DNA from: Oligoflexus sp.
GTDB lineage: Bacteria; Bdellovibrionota_B; Oligoflexia; Oligoflexales; Oligoflexaceae
Direction of reading: 5' to 3'
NCBI RefSeq assembly: GCF_035712445.1
Contig: NZ_DASTAT010000070.1
Span: 1-55,518, forward strand
DNA length: 55,518 nt
Under the pieces are notes generated by a model. That model saw only the letters and a program-made list of their open reading frames with translations. It was not told where the DNA came from and searched no databases. Of the stretch, positions 1 to 8,571 are shown piece after piece (positions within the stretch are counted from its first letter, which is position 1; every line of letters starts with the position of its first letter). The translations under genes were made by a program, and so were the position numbers.

Positions 1-592
1 TAACCGCACCCAGTCCACCGACCGACGCCCGGACATCGCTGGTTTCCAGCCAGATTTTAACCGGCTTCACCCCTTCGGCATAATAGGAGCCCACCGGCGA
101 AAGGATGATGAAGAAGAGGGCCTCAGCCGCCGGCCTCACCCCCAAAAAGGCCTCCGTTCCGATCAGAGTGGGGCGGATATAGAGCGAGCTGCCCTGCGCC
201 GGCGGAACCCAGCGCTGCTCCAATTGCAGCAGGGCCTTCAAACCCTGCATAAAAATTGCGCGTGATGGCTGCGGCAGACAGAGCCGATCGGCGCCGTCAC
301 CCATTCGCTTGAAGTTGTATTCCGGGCGAAAGAGCCAAATGCTGCCGTCATCCCTGCGAAAGGCCTTCATGCCTTCAAATAAAGCCTGCCCATAATGCAG
401 GACCGAGGCTGCAGGATCCATCTCCAAAGGACCATAGGGGATAATCTCCGAACTGGACCAGCCGTGGCCCTCGGCATACCGACTGACAAACATATGGTCG
501 GTGAATAACTTTCCAAAGCCGAGGTCGGCGTTGGGATCGGCGAATGGCAGGGCCTTGGGGCTTCCGGCATAGTGGGTCTTGATATCCAGCAC
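1..592 (-). CDS. ilvE: Branched-chain amino acid aminotransferase, N-terminal 197 residues (3' end beyond window)
   Basis: PLP enzyme of fold class IV that interconverts leucine, isoleucine and valine with their 2-oxo acids; cytosolic. The visible part matches the N-terminal domain of the type 2 family (YwaA/BCAT-like): GFGKLFTDHMF near residue 25, an HYGQALFEGMKAF block near 65, SLYIRPTLIGTE near 140 and LSPVGSYYAEG near 165. The catalytic lysine lies downstream, outside the window. The start is taken as GTG at 592-590, preceded by GGAG seven bases upstream. The frame stays open further upstream but has no ATG there, and the family N-terminus fits the GTG. An ATG at 708 belongs to another frame. 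Confidence 0.9.
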   Translation of the reverse strand, partial: MLDIKTHYAGSPKALPFADPNADLGFGKLFTDHMFVSRYAEGHGWSSSEIIPYGPLEMDPAASVLHYGQALFEGMKAFRRDDGSIWLFRPEYNFKRMGDGADRLCLPQPSRAIFMQGLKALLQLEQRWVPPAQGSSLYIRPTLIGTEAFLGVRPAAEALFFIILSPVGSYYAEGVKPVKIWLETSDVRASVGGLGAV

Positions 593-984
593 GTTGTATC
601 TCCGATTGGCGAGTTCTCCCCTCTCTCGTAAAACATTAGCCGGCGTTTGTGAATACGATCTTCCATCGGCAGAACGAAAGATGGCGCTTTCCAGGACACC
701 GCGACCATGTTGACGGCGTTGCCGTGCGAAACCTCACCCGAATGTTATCATCATTTCGAATTAAGGGACTTGCCTCTCGGCCTTGTCCCCCATTGCATTG
801 ACCCGCATTGAACTTTAGTTTTTATGAATCATTCATGCCTTCACAAACGCAGAGGGTACGCTTAAATTCTGCAGTTAATGAGTTCGTCTTACAAACTATC
901 GTGAAGCCGTTTGAAACCTTCAAAAGCAGCTCGCCACGGAGCATGGGCGACTTGCATGACATCCATTTGCTCAAGGGGGACACA
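593..984. other. Intergenic region between divergent ilvE and expansin-like lipoprotein gene
   Basis: About 390 bases that must carry the promoters of both divergent genes. On the plus strand TTGACC at 798-803 is followed 17 bases later by TTTATG, a weak sigma-70-like pair. The frame of the plus-strand gene stays open back to an ATG at 808, but that extension lacks a ribosome site and would bury the signal sequence, so it is treated as leader. No hairpin, repeat or RNA gene was recognised. Confidence 0.4.
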
Positions 985-1734
985 ATGAAACTTAAGCGAC
1001 TCGGGCCATATTTTTGGCTCATGGCAGGATTTTGCCTGGGGGCCTGCGGAGGACCGTCAGCATCGGTTCTTCAAGGGGATGGGCATCCGATGTGCTCGCT
1101 CGCTGCGACGGATGATGATGGAGACGGATGGAGCTGGGAGGACAATCACAGCTGCTGGATGCCTCCCATCTGCGACGACGCGCGCAATGATCAGGACGGT
1201 GATGGCTGGGGCTGGGAGAATGGTCGCAGCTGTCGGGTCAGGATACTTTCCTTCTCGGCGACCTATTATCCCTATCGTGGTGAGGTCTTCGCGCAAACCA
1301 CCTGCGGTCAAGCCGACAATCATGGTGGCTATTACTTTGCCGTGACCGAGCGATCTCCGCTTTGGGATGGTGAATGCATGAACGATAATTGGGCAAAATG
1401 CTCGGATCCCGACTGCCTCGATAAGTGGGATCGGATGCCGGCTGATGTGAAGCGCTACGTCGATGGTCAGAAAATGGTCCGCGAACCGGCGTGCAATGTT
1501 CCCTGCGGCAAGGCAGTCAACGTTTACTCGGATGATAAATCCATAGCCTCCAACGCCGTGATCTATGATGCCTGTCCGTCGCAGCACTGGAACAATCGTT
1601 TCAAGGAGGTCACGGAAGGTGTGAATCCCTGCGCGAAAGGCGTTCATCATGTCGATTTGCGAAAACCACTGTATCTGAAACTCAATCGGTCCCAGGAAAA
1701 CGGCAATATCAAAGTTTGGATCAATCTGAAGTGA
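985..1734 (+). CDS. Cys-rich lipoprotein with DxDGDG repeats and an expansin/RlpA-like C-terminal domain
   Basis: 249-residue exported lipoprotein: Lys/Arg-rich start, hydrophobic stretch and lipobox LGAC with the lipidated Cys at 21. Residues 50-90 carry two acidic repeats, DDDGDGWSWED and DQDGDGWGWEN, each followed a few residues later by a Cys; such DxDGDGW motifs look calcium-binding. Residues 100-249 hold about eight cysteines and the blocks CGKAVNVYSDD, YDACP and HVDLRKPLYLKL. This order resembles the double-psi beta-barrel of RlpA, expansins and kiwellins, where a conserved Asp sits near the YDxCP segment. A wall- or polysaccharide-binding role is inferred. The start is ATG 985 with AAGGGGGA upstream. 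Lipoprotein: confident; fold: moderate. Confidence 0.75.
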   Translation: MKLKRLGPYFWLMAGFCLGACGGPSASVLQGDGHPMCSLAATDDDGDGWSWEDNHSCWMPPICDDARNDQDGDGWGWENGRSCRVRILSFSATYYPYRGEVFAQTTCGQADNHGGYYFAVTERSPLWDGECMNDNWAKCSDPDCLDKWDRMPADVKRYVDGQKMVREPACNVPCGKAVNVYSDDKSIASNAVIYDACPSQHWNNRFKEVTEGVNPCAKGVHHVDLRKPLYLKLNRSQENGNIKVWINLK

Positions 1735-1841
1735 GTCGAAGGGAACAGGGACAGTGCGCGCGCTGCTCTTGTCCTTCCCTCGGATCGCCTGGGTTCAGCT
1801 CAGGGCGAATCCATACAAAAGTATAGGGCTATGCCTGGCGT

Positions 1842-2030
1842 TTAACCTTCCGCTTCCGCCATCATGCGGAGAACATGGGCTATCGTTTCCGCATCGACCC
1901 GCGCCGCCTTCATCAGCTTCTCAGCCAGAGCGAAATCATCCTCATCGACGGCTTCGAAGAATTCATCGACCTTGTCGATCGCTGCGAGTTTTTCCAGTAC
2001 CAGCGTTCCATCCCAGGTATCATCAAGCAT
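1842..2030 (-). CDS. Small acidic hypothetical protein
   Basis: 62 residues, strongly acidic, predicted mostly helical, with no signal peptide or membrane segment. The sequence runs from MLDDTWDG to RMMAEAEG and has no recognised motif. ATG at 2030 is preceded by GTGAGG with a five-base gap, a good ribosome site; a TTG 15 bases upstream is less likely. It stands alone between a plus-strand lipoprotein gene and a divergent plus-strand membrane-protein gene. Codon use and the acidic helical composition look real rather than random. Function unknown. Confidence 0.55.
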   Translation of the reverse strand: MLDDTWDGTLVLEKLAAIDKVDEFFEAVDEDDFALAEKLMKAARVDAETIAHVLRMMAEAEG

Positions 2031-2142
2031 AGGAACCTCACGCAAATGAAAAGAAGTATACCCGGGGATTGTCCTGGAGTACTTCTGATTTTTAAGCTGT
2101 CATTCAGAGTGGGGTATAGACAGCAAGGACAGGAGGTTTCAG

Positions 2143-3285
2143 GTGAGTGGGAACCCAGGCAGCCAAAATTACAAATGCGTCCGTTGCCAGGGCAGCCTGG
2201 TTTTTGATCCCGCTGCGCAGCAGCTGCGCTGTGAATCCTGTCAGCAGCTGCAGGCGATTCCCCAGGAAAGCGTGACCCACTCGATCGTGGAGTATAAGCT
2301 TGAAGATGGACTGGCCCGCGATGCCGTGCGTGGTTATGGACTCGAAACCCGCACCGTATCCTGTCAGAACTGTGGTGCGATCGTCAGCCTCGACATTCAT
2401 CTGACGGCGACCCATTGCAGTTTTTGCAGTTCCAACCAGGTGCTTGAGCTGAAGGATCACCGGCAGGTGATTCGACCGGAATCGGTGGTGCCGTTCTCCA
2501 TCGGTGAAAAGGTCATCAATGAGCTTTTTTCCCGCTGGGTGCGTTCGCTTTGGTTGCGACCGAATGCTTTGAAACGCCTCGCCCGGATCAGCGAAGTCCG
2601 CGGTGTTTATATTCCTTACTGGGTTTTCGATGCCAAGGTTCATTCTGATTGGCAGGCGCTGGCCGGTTATTATTACTATGAGACCGAGCATTACACGGAG
2701 CGAGCCGCCGATGGCCGAATCGAACATAAGACCCGCCAGGTGCAGAAGGTCCGCTGGGTTCCCGCGGCCGGGTCGCGCACGGATGTCTATGATGAATTCC
2801 TGATCTGCGCATCCCAAGGTCTATCCCAGGACCTGGCGGCGCGCCTGCAGACCTTTGACACCTCCTTCTTAAAACCTTATGAACCCGAATATCTCGTGGG
2901 CTGGTGCGCCGAGGAATATCAGATCGGCTTGAACGATTCCTGGCAAAGGGCCGTGGCGCTCATGGAACAGGAACAGATGCGCCGCTGCTCGGGCGATGTT
3001 CCCGGTGATACCCAGAGCGGGCTTCACGTGCAGAATGAATTTTCCGAGGAACGCTTCAAGCATGTCCTCCTGCCGATTTGGATTTCAGCCTATCGCTACA
3101 GGGAGAGGACGTTTCAATTCCTGGTCAATGGTCAAACCGGTGAAGTGCAGGGCAAGGCGCCCCTGAGCATCTGGAAGATCACGTTCCTCGTTCTCGTCAT
3201 CCTGATCGTGCTCGTGGTTGTGATCTGGTTCTTTCAGCAGAGCGGGATGGTGAACGAACCCTATTCGGATTACCCAGGCGCCTGA
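2143..3285 (+). CDS. Zinc-ribbon protein with a C-terminal membrane anchor
   Basis: 380 residues. The N-terminus carries two zinc ribbons: CVRC near 12-15 pairing with CESC near 30-33, and CQNC near 74-77 pairing with CSFC near 92-95. A central domain containing VYIPYWVFDAKV follows, then one strongly hydrophobic helix near 345-367 and a short tail. Bacterial proteins of this layout are often labelled TFIIB-type zinc-ribbon or, wrongly, primosomal N'-like; their role is unknown. The start is GTG 2143 with AGGAGG upstream. The 3' end overlaps the convergent response-regulator gene by 16 bases, so the two transcripts are complementary there. Confidence 0.75.
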   Translation: MSGNPGSQNYKCVRCQGSLVFDPAAQQLRCESCQQLQAIPQESVTHSIVEYKLEDGLARDAVRGYGLETRTVSCQNCGAIVSLDIHLTATHCSFCSSNQVLELKDHRQVIRPESVVPFSIGEKVINELFSRWVRSLWLRPNALKRLARISEVRGVYIPYWVFDAKVHSDWQALAGYYYYETEHYTERAADGRIEHKTRQVQKVRWVPAAGSRTDVYDEFLICASQGLSQDLAARLQTFDTSFLKPYEPEYLVGWCAEEYQIGLNDSWQRAVALMEQEQMRRCSGDVPGDTQSGLHVQNEFSEERFKHVLLPIWISAYRYRERTFQFLVNGQTGEVQGKAPLSIWKITFLVLVILIVLVVVIWFFQQSGMVNEPYSDYPGA

Positions 3286-3953
3286 CGTTTGGACGAAGGC
3301 CGCAGAACGCTCAGCGTATGCGCCCTGGGCCACACTTTCCGCCAGCCCGTGCTGCACTTGCGAAAGATCATGATCTTCATCACGATCTCGGGCAGACTCA
3401 TGCGAGAAATAGCCTGCGGAGAAAGACCCTGGGGGATGGCGACGCAGATGGAACGCTGGCCATGCATCACAGGATAGAGATTGAAGGACTGGCCCACATG
3501 GGGTTTCAGCGAGGGTTGATCGGCCAGGGAAGGATCCTGGAAATGAAGCTTCTCAATCAGGACCCTGAGCTGCGCGTCATCAATCTCAAAGATCAGGTCA
3601 CTCATCCTCTGGCCCAGTTCATGCGGATGAAAGGGCTTGACGATAAAGTCATCGGCGCCCAGCTTGATCGCTTCCATCACCGTCTGCTCATTGTGATGCG
3701 ATGTGAACACAACGATCGGGCAGATCTCAACGCCCCCTGCCTGCTTCATGGCCCGCAGGACCTGTATCCCGTCCATCACCGGCATCTCCAGGTCCAGCAG
3801 GAGAAGGTCCGGCTGCAGACCTTTCTGCAGGATTTCAAGGCACTGACCGCCATGCTGAACGATGTGCGCTCGATAGCCACAGCTTTCCACGACGGCCGCG
3901 GCCATACGCTGGCTAATGGGATCATCTTCCGCTATGAGTACGACATGAGTCAT
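3270..3953 (-). CDS. Response regulator with receiver domain and an unrecognised C-terminal domain
   Basis: 227 residues. Residues 1-125 form a CheY-like receiver: acidic pair in IAEDDPISQ, phospho-acceptor Asp in LLLDLEMPVMDG, Thr/Ser position in VVFTSHH, and Lys in VKPFHP. The remaining 100 residues (IDDAQLRVLIEKLHF onward) match no DNA-binding or GGDEF output domain I recognise, and end in a basic tail. The gene lies directly downstream of the CHASE3 hybrid kinase; the kinase stop is 18 bases before this start, so the two probably form one transcript. ATG 3953 is preferred over a TTG at 3974 that overlaps the kinase stop, because AAGGA lies at the right distance. Confidence 0.85.
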   Translation of the reverse strand: MTHVVLIAEDDPISQRMAAAVVESCGYRAHIVQHGGQCLEILQKGLQPDLLLLDLEMPVMDGIQVLRAMKQAGGVEICPIVVFTSHHNEQTVMEAIKLGADDFIVKPFHPHELGQRMSDLIFEIDDAQLRVLIEKLHFQDPSLADQPSLKPHVGQSFNLYPVMHGQRSICVAIPQGLSPQAISRMSLPEIVMKIMIFRKCSTGWRKVWPRAHTLSVLRPSSKRQAPG

Positions 3954-3970
3954 GATACGTTTCCTTCCCT

Positions 3971-6900
3971 TCAACTGGCTTTGTCGAGCTCCTGCAAGGC
4001 AAGACGCGATTCTTCATAGCTTTGACGCAGTTTGCTGAGGAGGCTTTGCAATGCCGCCTTCTCCATGTCTTCCGCAGATTCTTCAATCTCTTGACAGAGG
4101 GCTTCCATCCGCACCAATCCCAGATGGCCGGATGCACTGCGCAGGCCATGAGCCTCTTTACGAATCGTCACGCGCACATCATCCTGCAAAGCTTGCAACA
4201 TAAGCTCAATGCGCGGCGGTGTGGTCGAAACGAAGATGCCGATCAATTCCTCCAGAAAATTATTGCCCGCCGTCGCAGCCAGTTGACGAATGCTCTCTAT
4301 AACATCACGATCAAGGACGGCACAGGAATCGGAAACGGCCGCGTCAGTCACCGGGACTTCTGACGACTCATTGTCCAGCCAGCGTTTCAAGGCCAGGGAC
4401 AGTTCCCGCAGTTTGATCGGCTTGGTGATGTAATCGTTCATTCCGGCTTCGAGACAGCGTTCCCGATCGCCTTTCACAGCATTGGCGGTCATGGCAACTA
4501 TGGGAATTTGGGCAAAAGCCGTCGTGCGCGAACGAATCGCCTGAGTGGCTTCGTAACCGTCCATCTCTGGCATCTGACAGTCCATGAGCACAAGGTCATA
4601 CCTATGCTCTTCAAGGGCCTGGATCGCCTCCTGCCCGTTCCCGACCGCATCACAGCGGTAGCCGAGCTTTTGCAGATACCCAAGGGCCACTCTCTGATTG
4701 ACCGCGTTATCTTCCGCGATCAGAATGCGCTTCGACGTGGACAGCGATTTCACTCCCGCCAGCTTATCCGGAGTCGGCGTGTCGCGGACGCAACTCTTTT
4801 CCAATTCAACTTCAAACCAGAAGATCGAGCCCCGGCCTTCGCGGCTGCTCATACCGATGCGGCCTTTCATCAGCTCCACGATTTGCTTGCAGATGGAAAG
4901 ACCCAACCCCGTTCCTCCAAAGCGCCTTGTCGTGGACGCATCGGCCTGGGAAAATGCCTGAAATAAAAGCTTTTGTTTGTCCTCGGCGATCCCTATGCCC
5001 GTATCCTCGATTTCAAAGCGGATGCGGACGGCTCGATCCTGTTCGCCCGACTGGGCAATGCGCAGCTCGATACGGCCGACGCTAGTGAACTTGATCGCAT
5101 TGCTCAGAAGATTCAGCAGCACCTGGCGGAGTCGCCCCTGATCGCCCCGAAAAAGGCTGGGCCATGCCTTCGGACTCTTGACGAGGAACTGCAGACCCTT
5201 GCGCCGGGCGGTGAACGACATCAACTTTCCGATATCCGAGATCACCTGATCCAGATCAAAGTCGATCACTTCCAATTCAAGCTTGCCGGCTTCGATCTTG
5301 GAAAAATCGAGGATATCATTCACGATGGTTAAAAGGGCCTCGGCGGACCTTTGAATGGTCGACATGTATTCGCGCTGCATCTCGTCGAGCTGCGTGTCCT
5401 CCAAAAGACTGCTCATGCCGATGATGCCATTGATGGGCGTGCGGATTTCATGGCTCATGTTCGCAAGGAAAGCCGACTTCATGCGCGAGGCCTCGTTCGC
5501 CACTTCCTCGGCGGCCTGCTTGGCTTCAAACTGGGACGCATAGGCCATGGAGCTGGACAAAAGACCGCCGATCAGCTGCAGGGTTTCGACATCACGATCA
5601 CGGAAGCGGGAAGCATGCTGCGACATCACTTTCAGAACACCCACCGTCTTCTCTTCGAAGCAAAGCGGGAACACGACCATCGACCGCACACCCAGGGTGC
5701 GGCAGGCATTCCTATCCACGCGCGGGTCGGTTTCACTGTCATCGCAGATCAGAATTTTATTTTCCCGGACGGAAAGCCCGGAGAGGCTGTCGCCGGCTTT
5801 CAAACGAAGGCCTTCACGTCCAGCTATCATGCCGCTGGTCGCACGATAGACCATCTCATCACCTTCCAAAAGCTCGATCACGGCCCCGTCAGCGCCGGTT
5901 AAAGTCTCCGTGCGGGAGGCGACCTTGCGCATGACTTTATCGAGGCTTAGGCCCGCGGTGGCGATGTCGAACTGCGTGGCTATGATGGCCCCCAGCCGCG
6001 CCTGCTCTTTTTGGAGTTCCTCTTCGATTCTTTTACGTTCGGTGATGTCCTGTACGGTGACGATCAGGCCGTGCGTGTTCCCCGCAGCATCTTTCCGTAT
6101 GCGGCCCGTGGCCAGCCCATGGCGCAGCTGGCCGTTACTCCAAAGAATCCGAAGATCCTGCTGAAAGGGCTCAAGATCATGGGCCTGAATGCGTGTTTTA
6201 AGCTGAAAGAAAAAAGCTCGATCATCGGGGTGAACGAGATGGATGAAATCATCAAGCGTGCGCTCGGCATCACTGGGTTCCAGCCCGAGCACCCGCCACA
6301 GTTCGCGCGACCATTCCAATTTTCCCGTAGCCGAATGGAACACCCAGCTGCCGAGGTGAGCCGCGCTTTGCGCCTCCTGCAGCTGCGCCTCCTGATCACG
6401 GAGGTGCAATTCAATCGTTTTACGTTGCAGCAGCTCGCGATTCACCAGCGCAAAGGCCACGATCACGAGGACAAAAGCGCAGACAGATCCTCCGCAGACC
6501 CAAAAGGTCATGCGCTTCTGCAGAGTCTCGACGGATTCCGCCAGGCTTTTTTGCCGAATCTCTTCATCGGCCTTCAGGCGCAGAAGCTCGCTGCGAATCC
6601 CGATCATATAGATGCGACCGGACCCATCCGCGAAGACTTTCATGGCCTCGTCCTTGTGCCCCGTCCTGGCCAGCTGCAGCGTCTGATCCATCTCCAGGAA
6701 TTTTTCGGCGATCAGCTCTTCGACTTTCTGAAGGCTGGCTTTGCGTTCCGTGCCATCGAAGTCTTTCAGCCTTTGCATCAGAGGTTCAAGGCGAAGTCGG
6801 GCCTCTTCAAAGGGTTTAAGATAGACGGTGTCTTCGCTCAGAAGAAATCCGCGCTGGCTGGACTCGGCTTCGGAAAGGGCATTGAGCAGGGATTCCGTAA

Positions 6901-7048
6901 GGTAAATGTAAAGCCGGGACTGGCCGCGAGCGGCGGTCGTGGAGTTGACCGTTAAAGCTCCGACATAGGAAAGAATTCCGATGGCCAGCAGGACGAGCAG
7001 GATCCCGCCGAACCATAGTGCATTTCGCTTTCCGAGGAGCAATTGCAT
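3971..7048 (-). CDS. Membrane hybrid histidine kinase CHASE3-PAS-GAF-HisKA-HATPase-REC-HPt
   Basis: 1025 residues. TM helices near 10-32 and 183-203 bracket a CHASE3-type extracytoplasmic domain with the typical E-SSQRGFLL turn near 62-70. Then come a PAS domain (232-340), a GAF domain (350-500), a dimerisation domain with phosphorylatable His533 in SHEIRTP, and an ATPase domain with N-box LLNLLSNAIKFT and G-boxes DTGIGIA and GGTGLGL. A receiver follows with Asp823 in LVLMDCQMPEMDG, then an HPt domain with His967 in KEAHGLRSASG. It therefore contains a complete internal His-Asp-His relay that can pass phosphate to the adjoining response regulator. ATG 7048 has GAGG seven bases upstream. The ligand is unknown. 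Confidence 0.93.
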   Translation of the reverse strand: MQLLLGKRNALWFGGILLVLLAIGILSYVGALTVNSTTAARGQSRLYIYLTESLLNALSEAESSQRGFLLSEDTVYLKPFEEARLRLEPLMQRLKDFDGTERKASLQKVEELIAEKFLEMDQTLQLARTGHKDEAMKVFADGSGRIYMIGIRSELLRLKADEEIRQKSLAESVETLQKRMTFWVCGGSVCAFVLVIVAFALVNRELLQRKTIELHLRDQEAQLQEAQSAAHLGSWVFHSATGKLEWSRELWRVLGLEPSDAERTLDDFIHLVHPDDRAFFFQLKTRIQAHDLEPFQQDLRILWSNGQLRHGLATGRIRKDAAGNTHGLIVTVQDITERKRIEEELQKEQARLGAIIATQFDIATAGLSLDKVMRKVASRTETLTGADGAVIELLEGDEMVYRATSGMIAGREGLRLKAGDSLSGLSVRENKILICDDSETDPRVDRNACRTLGVRSMVVFPLCFEEKTVGVLKVMSQHASRFRDRDVETLQLIGGLLSSSMAYASQFEAKQAAEEVANEASRMKSAFLANMSHEIRTPINGIIGMSSLLEDTQLDEMQREYMSTIQRSAEALLTIVNDILDFSKIEAGKLELEVIDFDLDQVISDIGKLMSFTARRKGLQFLVKSPKAWPSLFRGDQGRLRQVLLNLLSNAIKFTSVGRIELRIAQSGEQDRAVRIRFEIEDTGIGIAEDKQKLLFQAFSQADASTTRRFGGTGLGLSICKQIVELMKGRIGMSSREGRGSIFWFEVELEKSCVRDTPTPDKLAGVKSLSTSKRILIAEDNAVNQRVALGYLQKLGYRCDAVGNGQEAIQALEEHRYDLVLMDCQMPEMDGYEATQAIRSRTTAFAQIPIVAMTANAVKGDRERCLEAGMNDYITKPIKLRELSLALKRWLDNESSEVPVTDAAVSDSCAVLDRDVIESIRQLAATAGNNFLEELIGIFVSTTPPRIELMLQALQDDVRVTIRKEAHGLRSASGHLGLVRMEALCQEIEESAEDMEKAALQSLLSKLRQSYEESRLALQELDKAS

Positions 7049-7210
7049 GACCGTGCCTCATGACGATTTTTAGAGAAAATCCTAATCATGGGGATCGGCA
7101 AGGTTCCTGTGGAAATAAAAAGCCGCATTGGTAATACCCGAAAAAAAATGGATATCCCAATTCAAGTTGATGAAACAAAATTAGAACCGAGTTCTTTTTT
7201 GAAGGTCAAT

Positions 7211-7247
7211 TTTCGCATCGCGAAAGCCTCCTTTTATGAGAGGAGGC
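7211..7247 (-). terminator. Two tandem hairpins downstream of the heme lipoprotein gene
   Basis: Just after the stop at 7256, the minus strand can form GCCTCCT/AGGAGGC (7241-7247 with 7226-7232, 8-base loop) followed by TTTCGC/GCGAAA (7220-7225 with 7211-7216, 3-base loop). The U-tract is short, so this is a weak or Rho-assisted terminator candidate. Confidence 0.5.
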
Positions 7248-7255
7248 GCATAGTT

Positions 7256-8200
7256 CTAGAAACTCTGGGCCTTATCAAACCAGGGGAGCATGTTGCGAAG
7301 ATAGGCTACGACGCCCTCCTCTTCCGAGATATCCGTGAAGACGTTCACATGCAGTCCGCCCAGGAAAGGACCGCCATCGGGGTTGCTTGAGTTTTTGAAC
7401 ATTTCGATCAGCTGAGCATCCGTGAAGAATGACAGAAAATCCGAGGAGTGTTTCAGGTAAGCCCCACGGGTCGCCTCTGGACCGGCATGGCAGCGGGTGC
7501 AGGAGTCGTCGATTTTCTCGTAGCGGGCCTTGCCAAGATCGAGTTGGGCTTTCGAATACTCTTTGATCGCAAAAGGGATCTTGAGCAGCGTGCCCTTGAT
7601 ATCGCCGGTGATCACGGTGGAACCGGCCTTTTTAAAGGTCAGGCGTCGGGCCAGGGTAATCTGGGTGGATTGCATGTAGAGCGGCTGATCATCAAGGACG
7701 TTCGGAGGGACGGGCTCGGCTTTGTCTTCAAAATATTCGCTATCGACCTGCCACGCGAAATTCTTTGCGAGGTCCTGGAGCTGCTGAACAAGCTCGGGAT
7801 GACGCTGAAAATCCACGGCCCAGTCGTTCATGAAGTCTTCAAAGGCAAAAGGATCCAAAAGCACGGGTGGAGCGGCTTCGCCATAGTTGAAGTTGGGTTC
7901 CACGGCCACCACATACGCAAGGACTGTTTGAAAGGGTCGTTCCGCGTCGGGCGCGTAACCATAATGAAAGGGATGTCCGGGTTCCGGCTGCGAGAGCGGA
8001 TATATCGTGAAGATCGGAGGATAGAGTTCGAATTTGCTCTTTTTCTTTTTCTCTGCATCGGCCTCGGGCACGCCTTCCAGGGTTTTATTCTCGGTGATGA
8101 CCGACTCCGGTGTCGTGTCCTGGTCCTGAACTTTTTTCGAGCGGCAGCCCGATCCGAGGGCGAGAAGACAGATTCCTGCCAGAACAAGACGTGCGTGCAT
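7256..8200 (-). CDS. Lipoprotein with a single c-type heme motif
   Basis: 314 residues. Lipobox LGSGC with lipidated Cys at 19, then a charged low-complexity linker (ADAEKKKKSK). One heme-attachment motif CTRCH lies near residue 237, followed by segments typical of cytochrome-like periplasmic proteins, including an Asp/Glu-rich C-terminus ending in LRNMLPWFD. A possible distal ligand Met is present (MLPWF). The protein probably sits in the periplasm on a membrane anchor and takes part in electron transfer; the partner is unknown. ATG 8200 follows AAAGGGA. It lies alone between two kinase genes, and nothing shows that it is co-transcribed with them. Confidence 0.8.
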   Translation of the reverse strand: MHARLVLAGICLLALGSGCRSKKVQDQDTTPESVITENKTLEGVPEADAEKKKKSKFELYPPIFTIYPLSQPEPGHPFHYGYAPDAERPFQTVLAYVVAVEPNFNYGEAAPPVLLDPFAFEDFMNDWAVDFQRHPELVQQLQDLAKNFAWQVDSEYFEDKAEPVPPNVLDDQPLYMQSTQITLARRLTFKKAGSTVITGDIKGTLLKIPFAIKEYSKAQLDLGKARYEKIDDSCTRCHAGPEATRGAYLKHSSDFLSFFTDAQLIEMFKNSSNPDGGPFLGGLHVNVFTDISEEEGVVAYLRNMLPWFDKAQSF

Positions 8201-8450
8201 GGTGTGTCCCTTTTAAAGTCAGACTGCTTTTCATGCAATAAAAATTCCACTCAAAAGCGCCTGCAAGCACCTGAAACAAATGATAAAAAAGAGCCTTCAA
8301 AACGCGAATGTCAGGAAACTGGGCAAAGGGCGTTGAGGCCCGAGACGCTTCCTCAGGGGATCATGACCTGCTGGTAAGTTTGGCTTCATTCTGATATCAT
8401 TGGGCTATTGGCTCGTGCTCGTAACGAAACCGGGGCTCGGAAGTCAGTAT

Positions 8451-8537
8451 TCACCATTCGCCCTTGCCGCGGCGCTCGATCAGGACGTGATCATCGACAA
8501 GTTTGATTCGATCTTCGCCGCCATGAGTTCTGTGCAT
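8451..8537 (-). CDS. Possible 28-residue microprotein downstream of kinase gene
   Basis: ATG at 8537 opens a 28-codon frame from MHRTHGGEDRIK to ERRGKGEW with a protein-like composition, rich in charged residues. It starts 35 bases after the stop of the double-PAS kinase, separated by the TTGACG/CGTCAA hairpin, so it could be the last gene of that transcript or the remnant of a longer one. There is no clear ribosome-binding site. A plus-strand frame through the same bases is also open. Low confidence. Confidence 0.25.
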   Translation of the reverse strand: MHRTHGGEDRIKLVDDHVLIERRGKGEW

Positions 8538-8548
8538 CTTGAGGACAT

Positions 8549-8563
8549 TTGACGAAGCGTCAA
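8549..8563. repeat. Short perfect inverted repeat after kinase gene
   Basis: TTGACG, AAG, CGTCAA: six-base arms with a three-base loop, eight bases past the kinase stop. There is no U-tract on either strand. It may be a weak terminator or an mRNA 3'-end stabiliser. Confidence 0.35.
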
Positions 8564-8571
8564 TGGACTAG

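Larger units (their letters stand above)
8201..8571. other. Intergenic region upstream of the heme lipoprotein gene
   Basis: About 370 bases lying upstream of the heme lipoprotein gene and downstream of the double-PAS kinase gene, both on the minus strand. It contains a perfect TTGACG/CGTCAA hairpin (8549-8563) and one possible 28-residue reading frame (8451-8537). No convincing sigma-70 promoter was found, although the lipoprotein promoter must lie here. Confidence 0.4.

Noticed and set aside
808..984. N-terminal extension of the expansin-like lipoprotein gene starting at ATG 808
   Set aside because: It would place 59 residues before the signal sequence; the ATG at 985 has a strong ribosome site and directly precedes the lipobox signal.
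2043..2100. GAAGTA ... TACTTC inverted pair upstream of the zinc-ribbon protein gene
   Set aside because: Six-base arms over a 21-base loop, no matching promoter and no terminator tract; treated as chance.
7088..7390. Plus-strand frame of 100 codons between kinase and heme lipoprotein genes
   Set aside because: Second half overlaps the lipoprotein gene antisense, the first half is AT-rich intergenic DNA, and there is no ribosome site.
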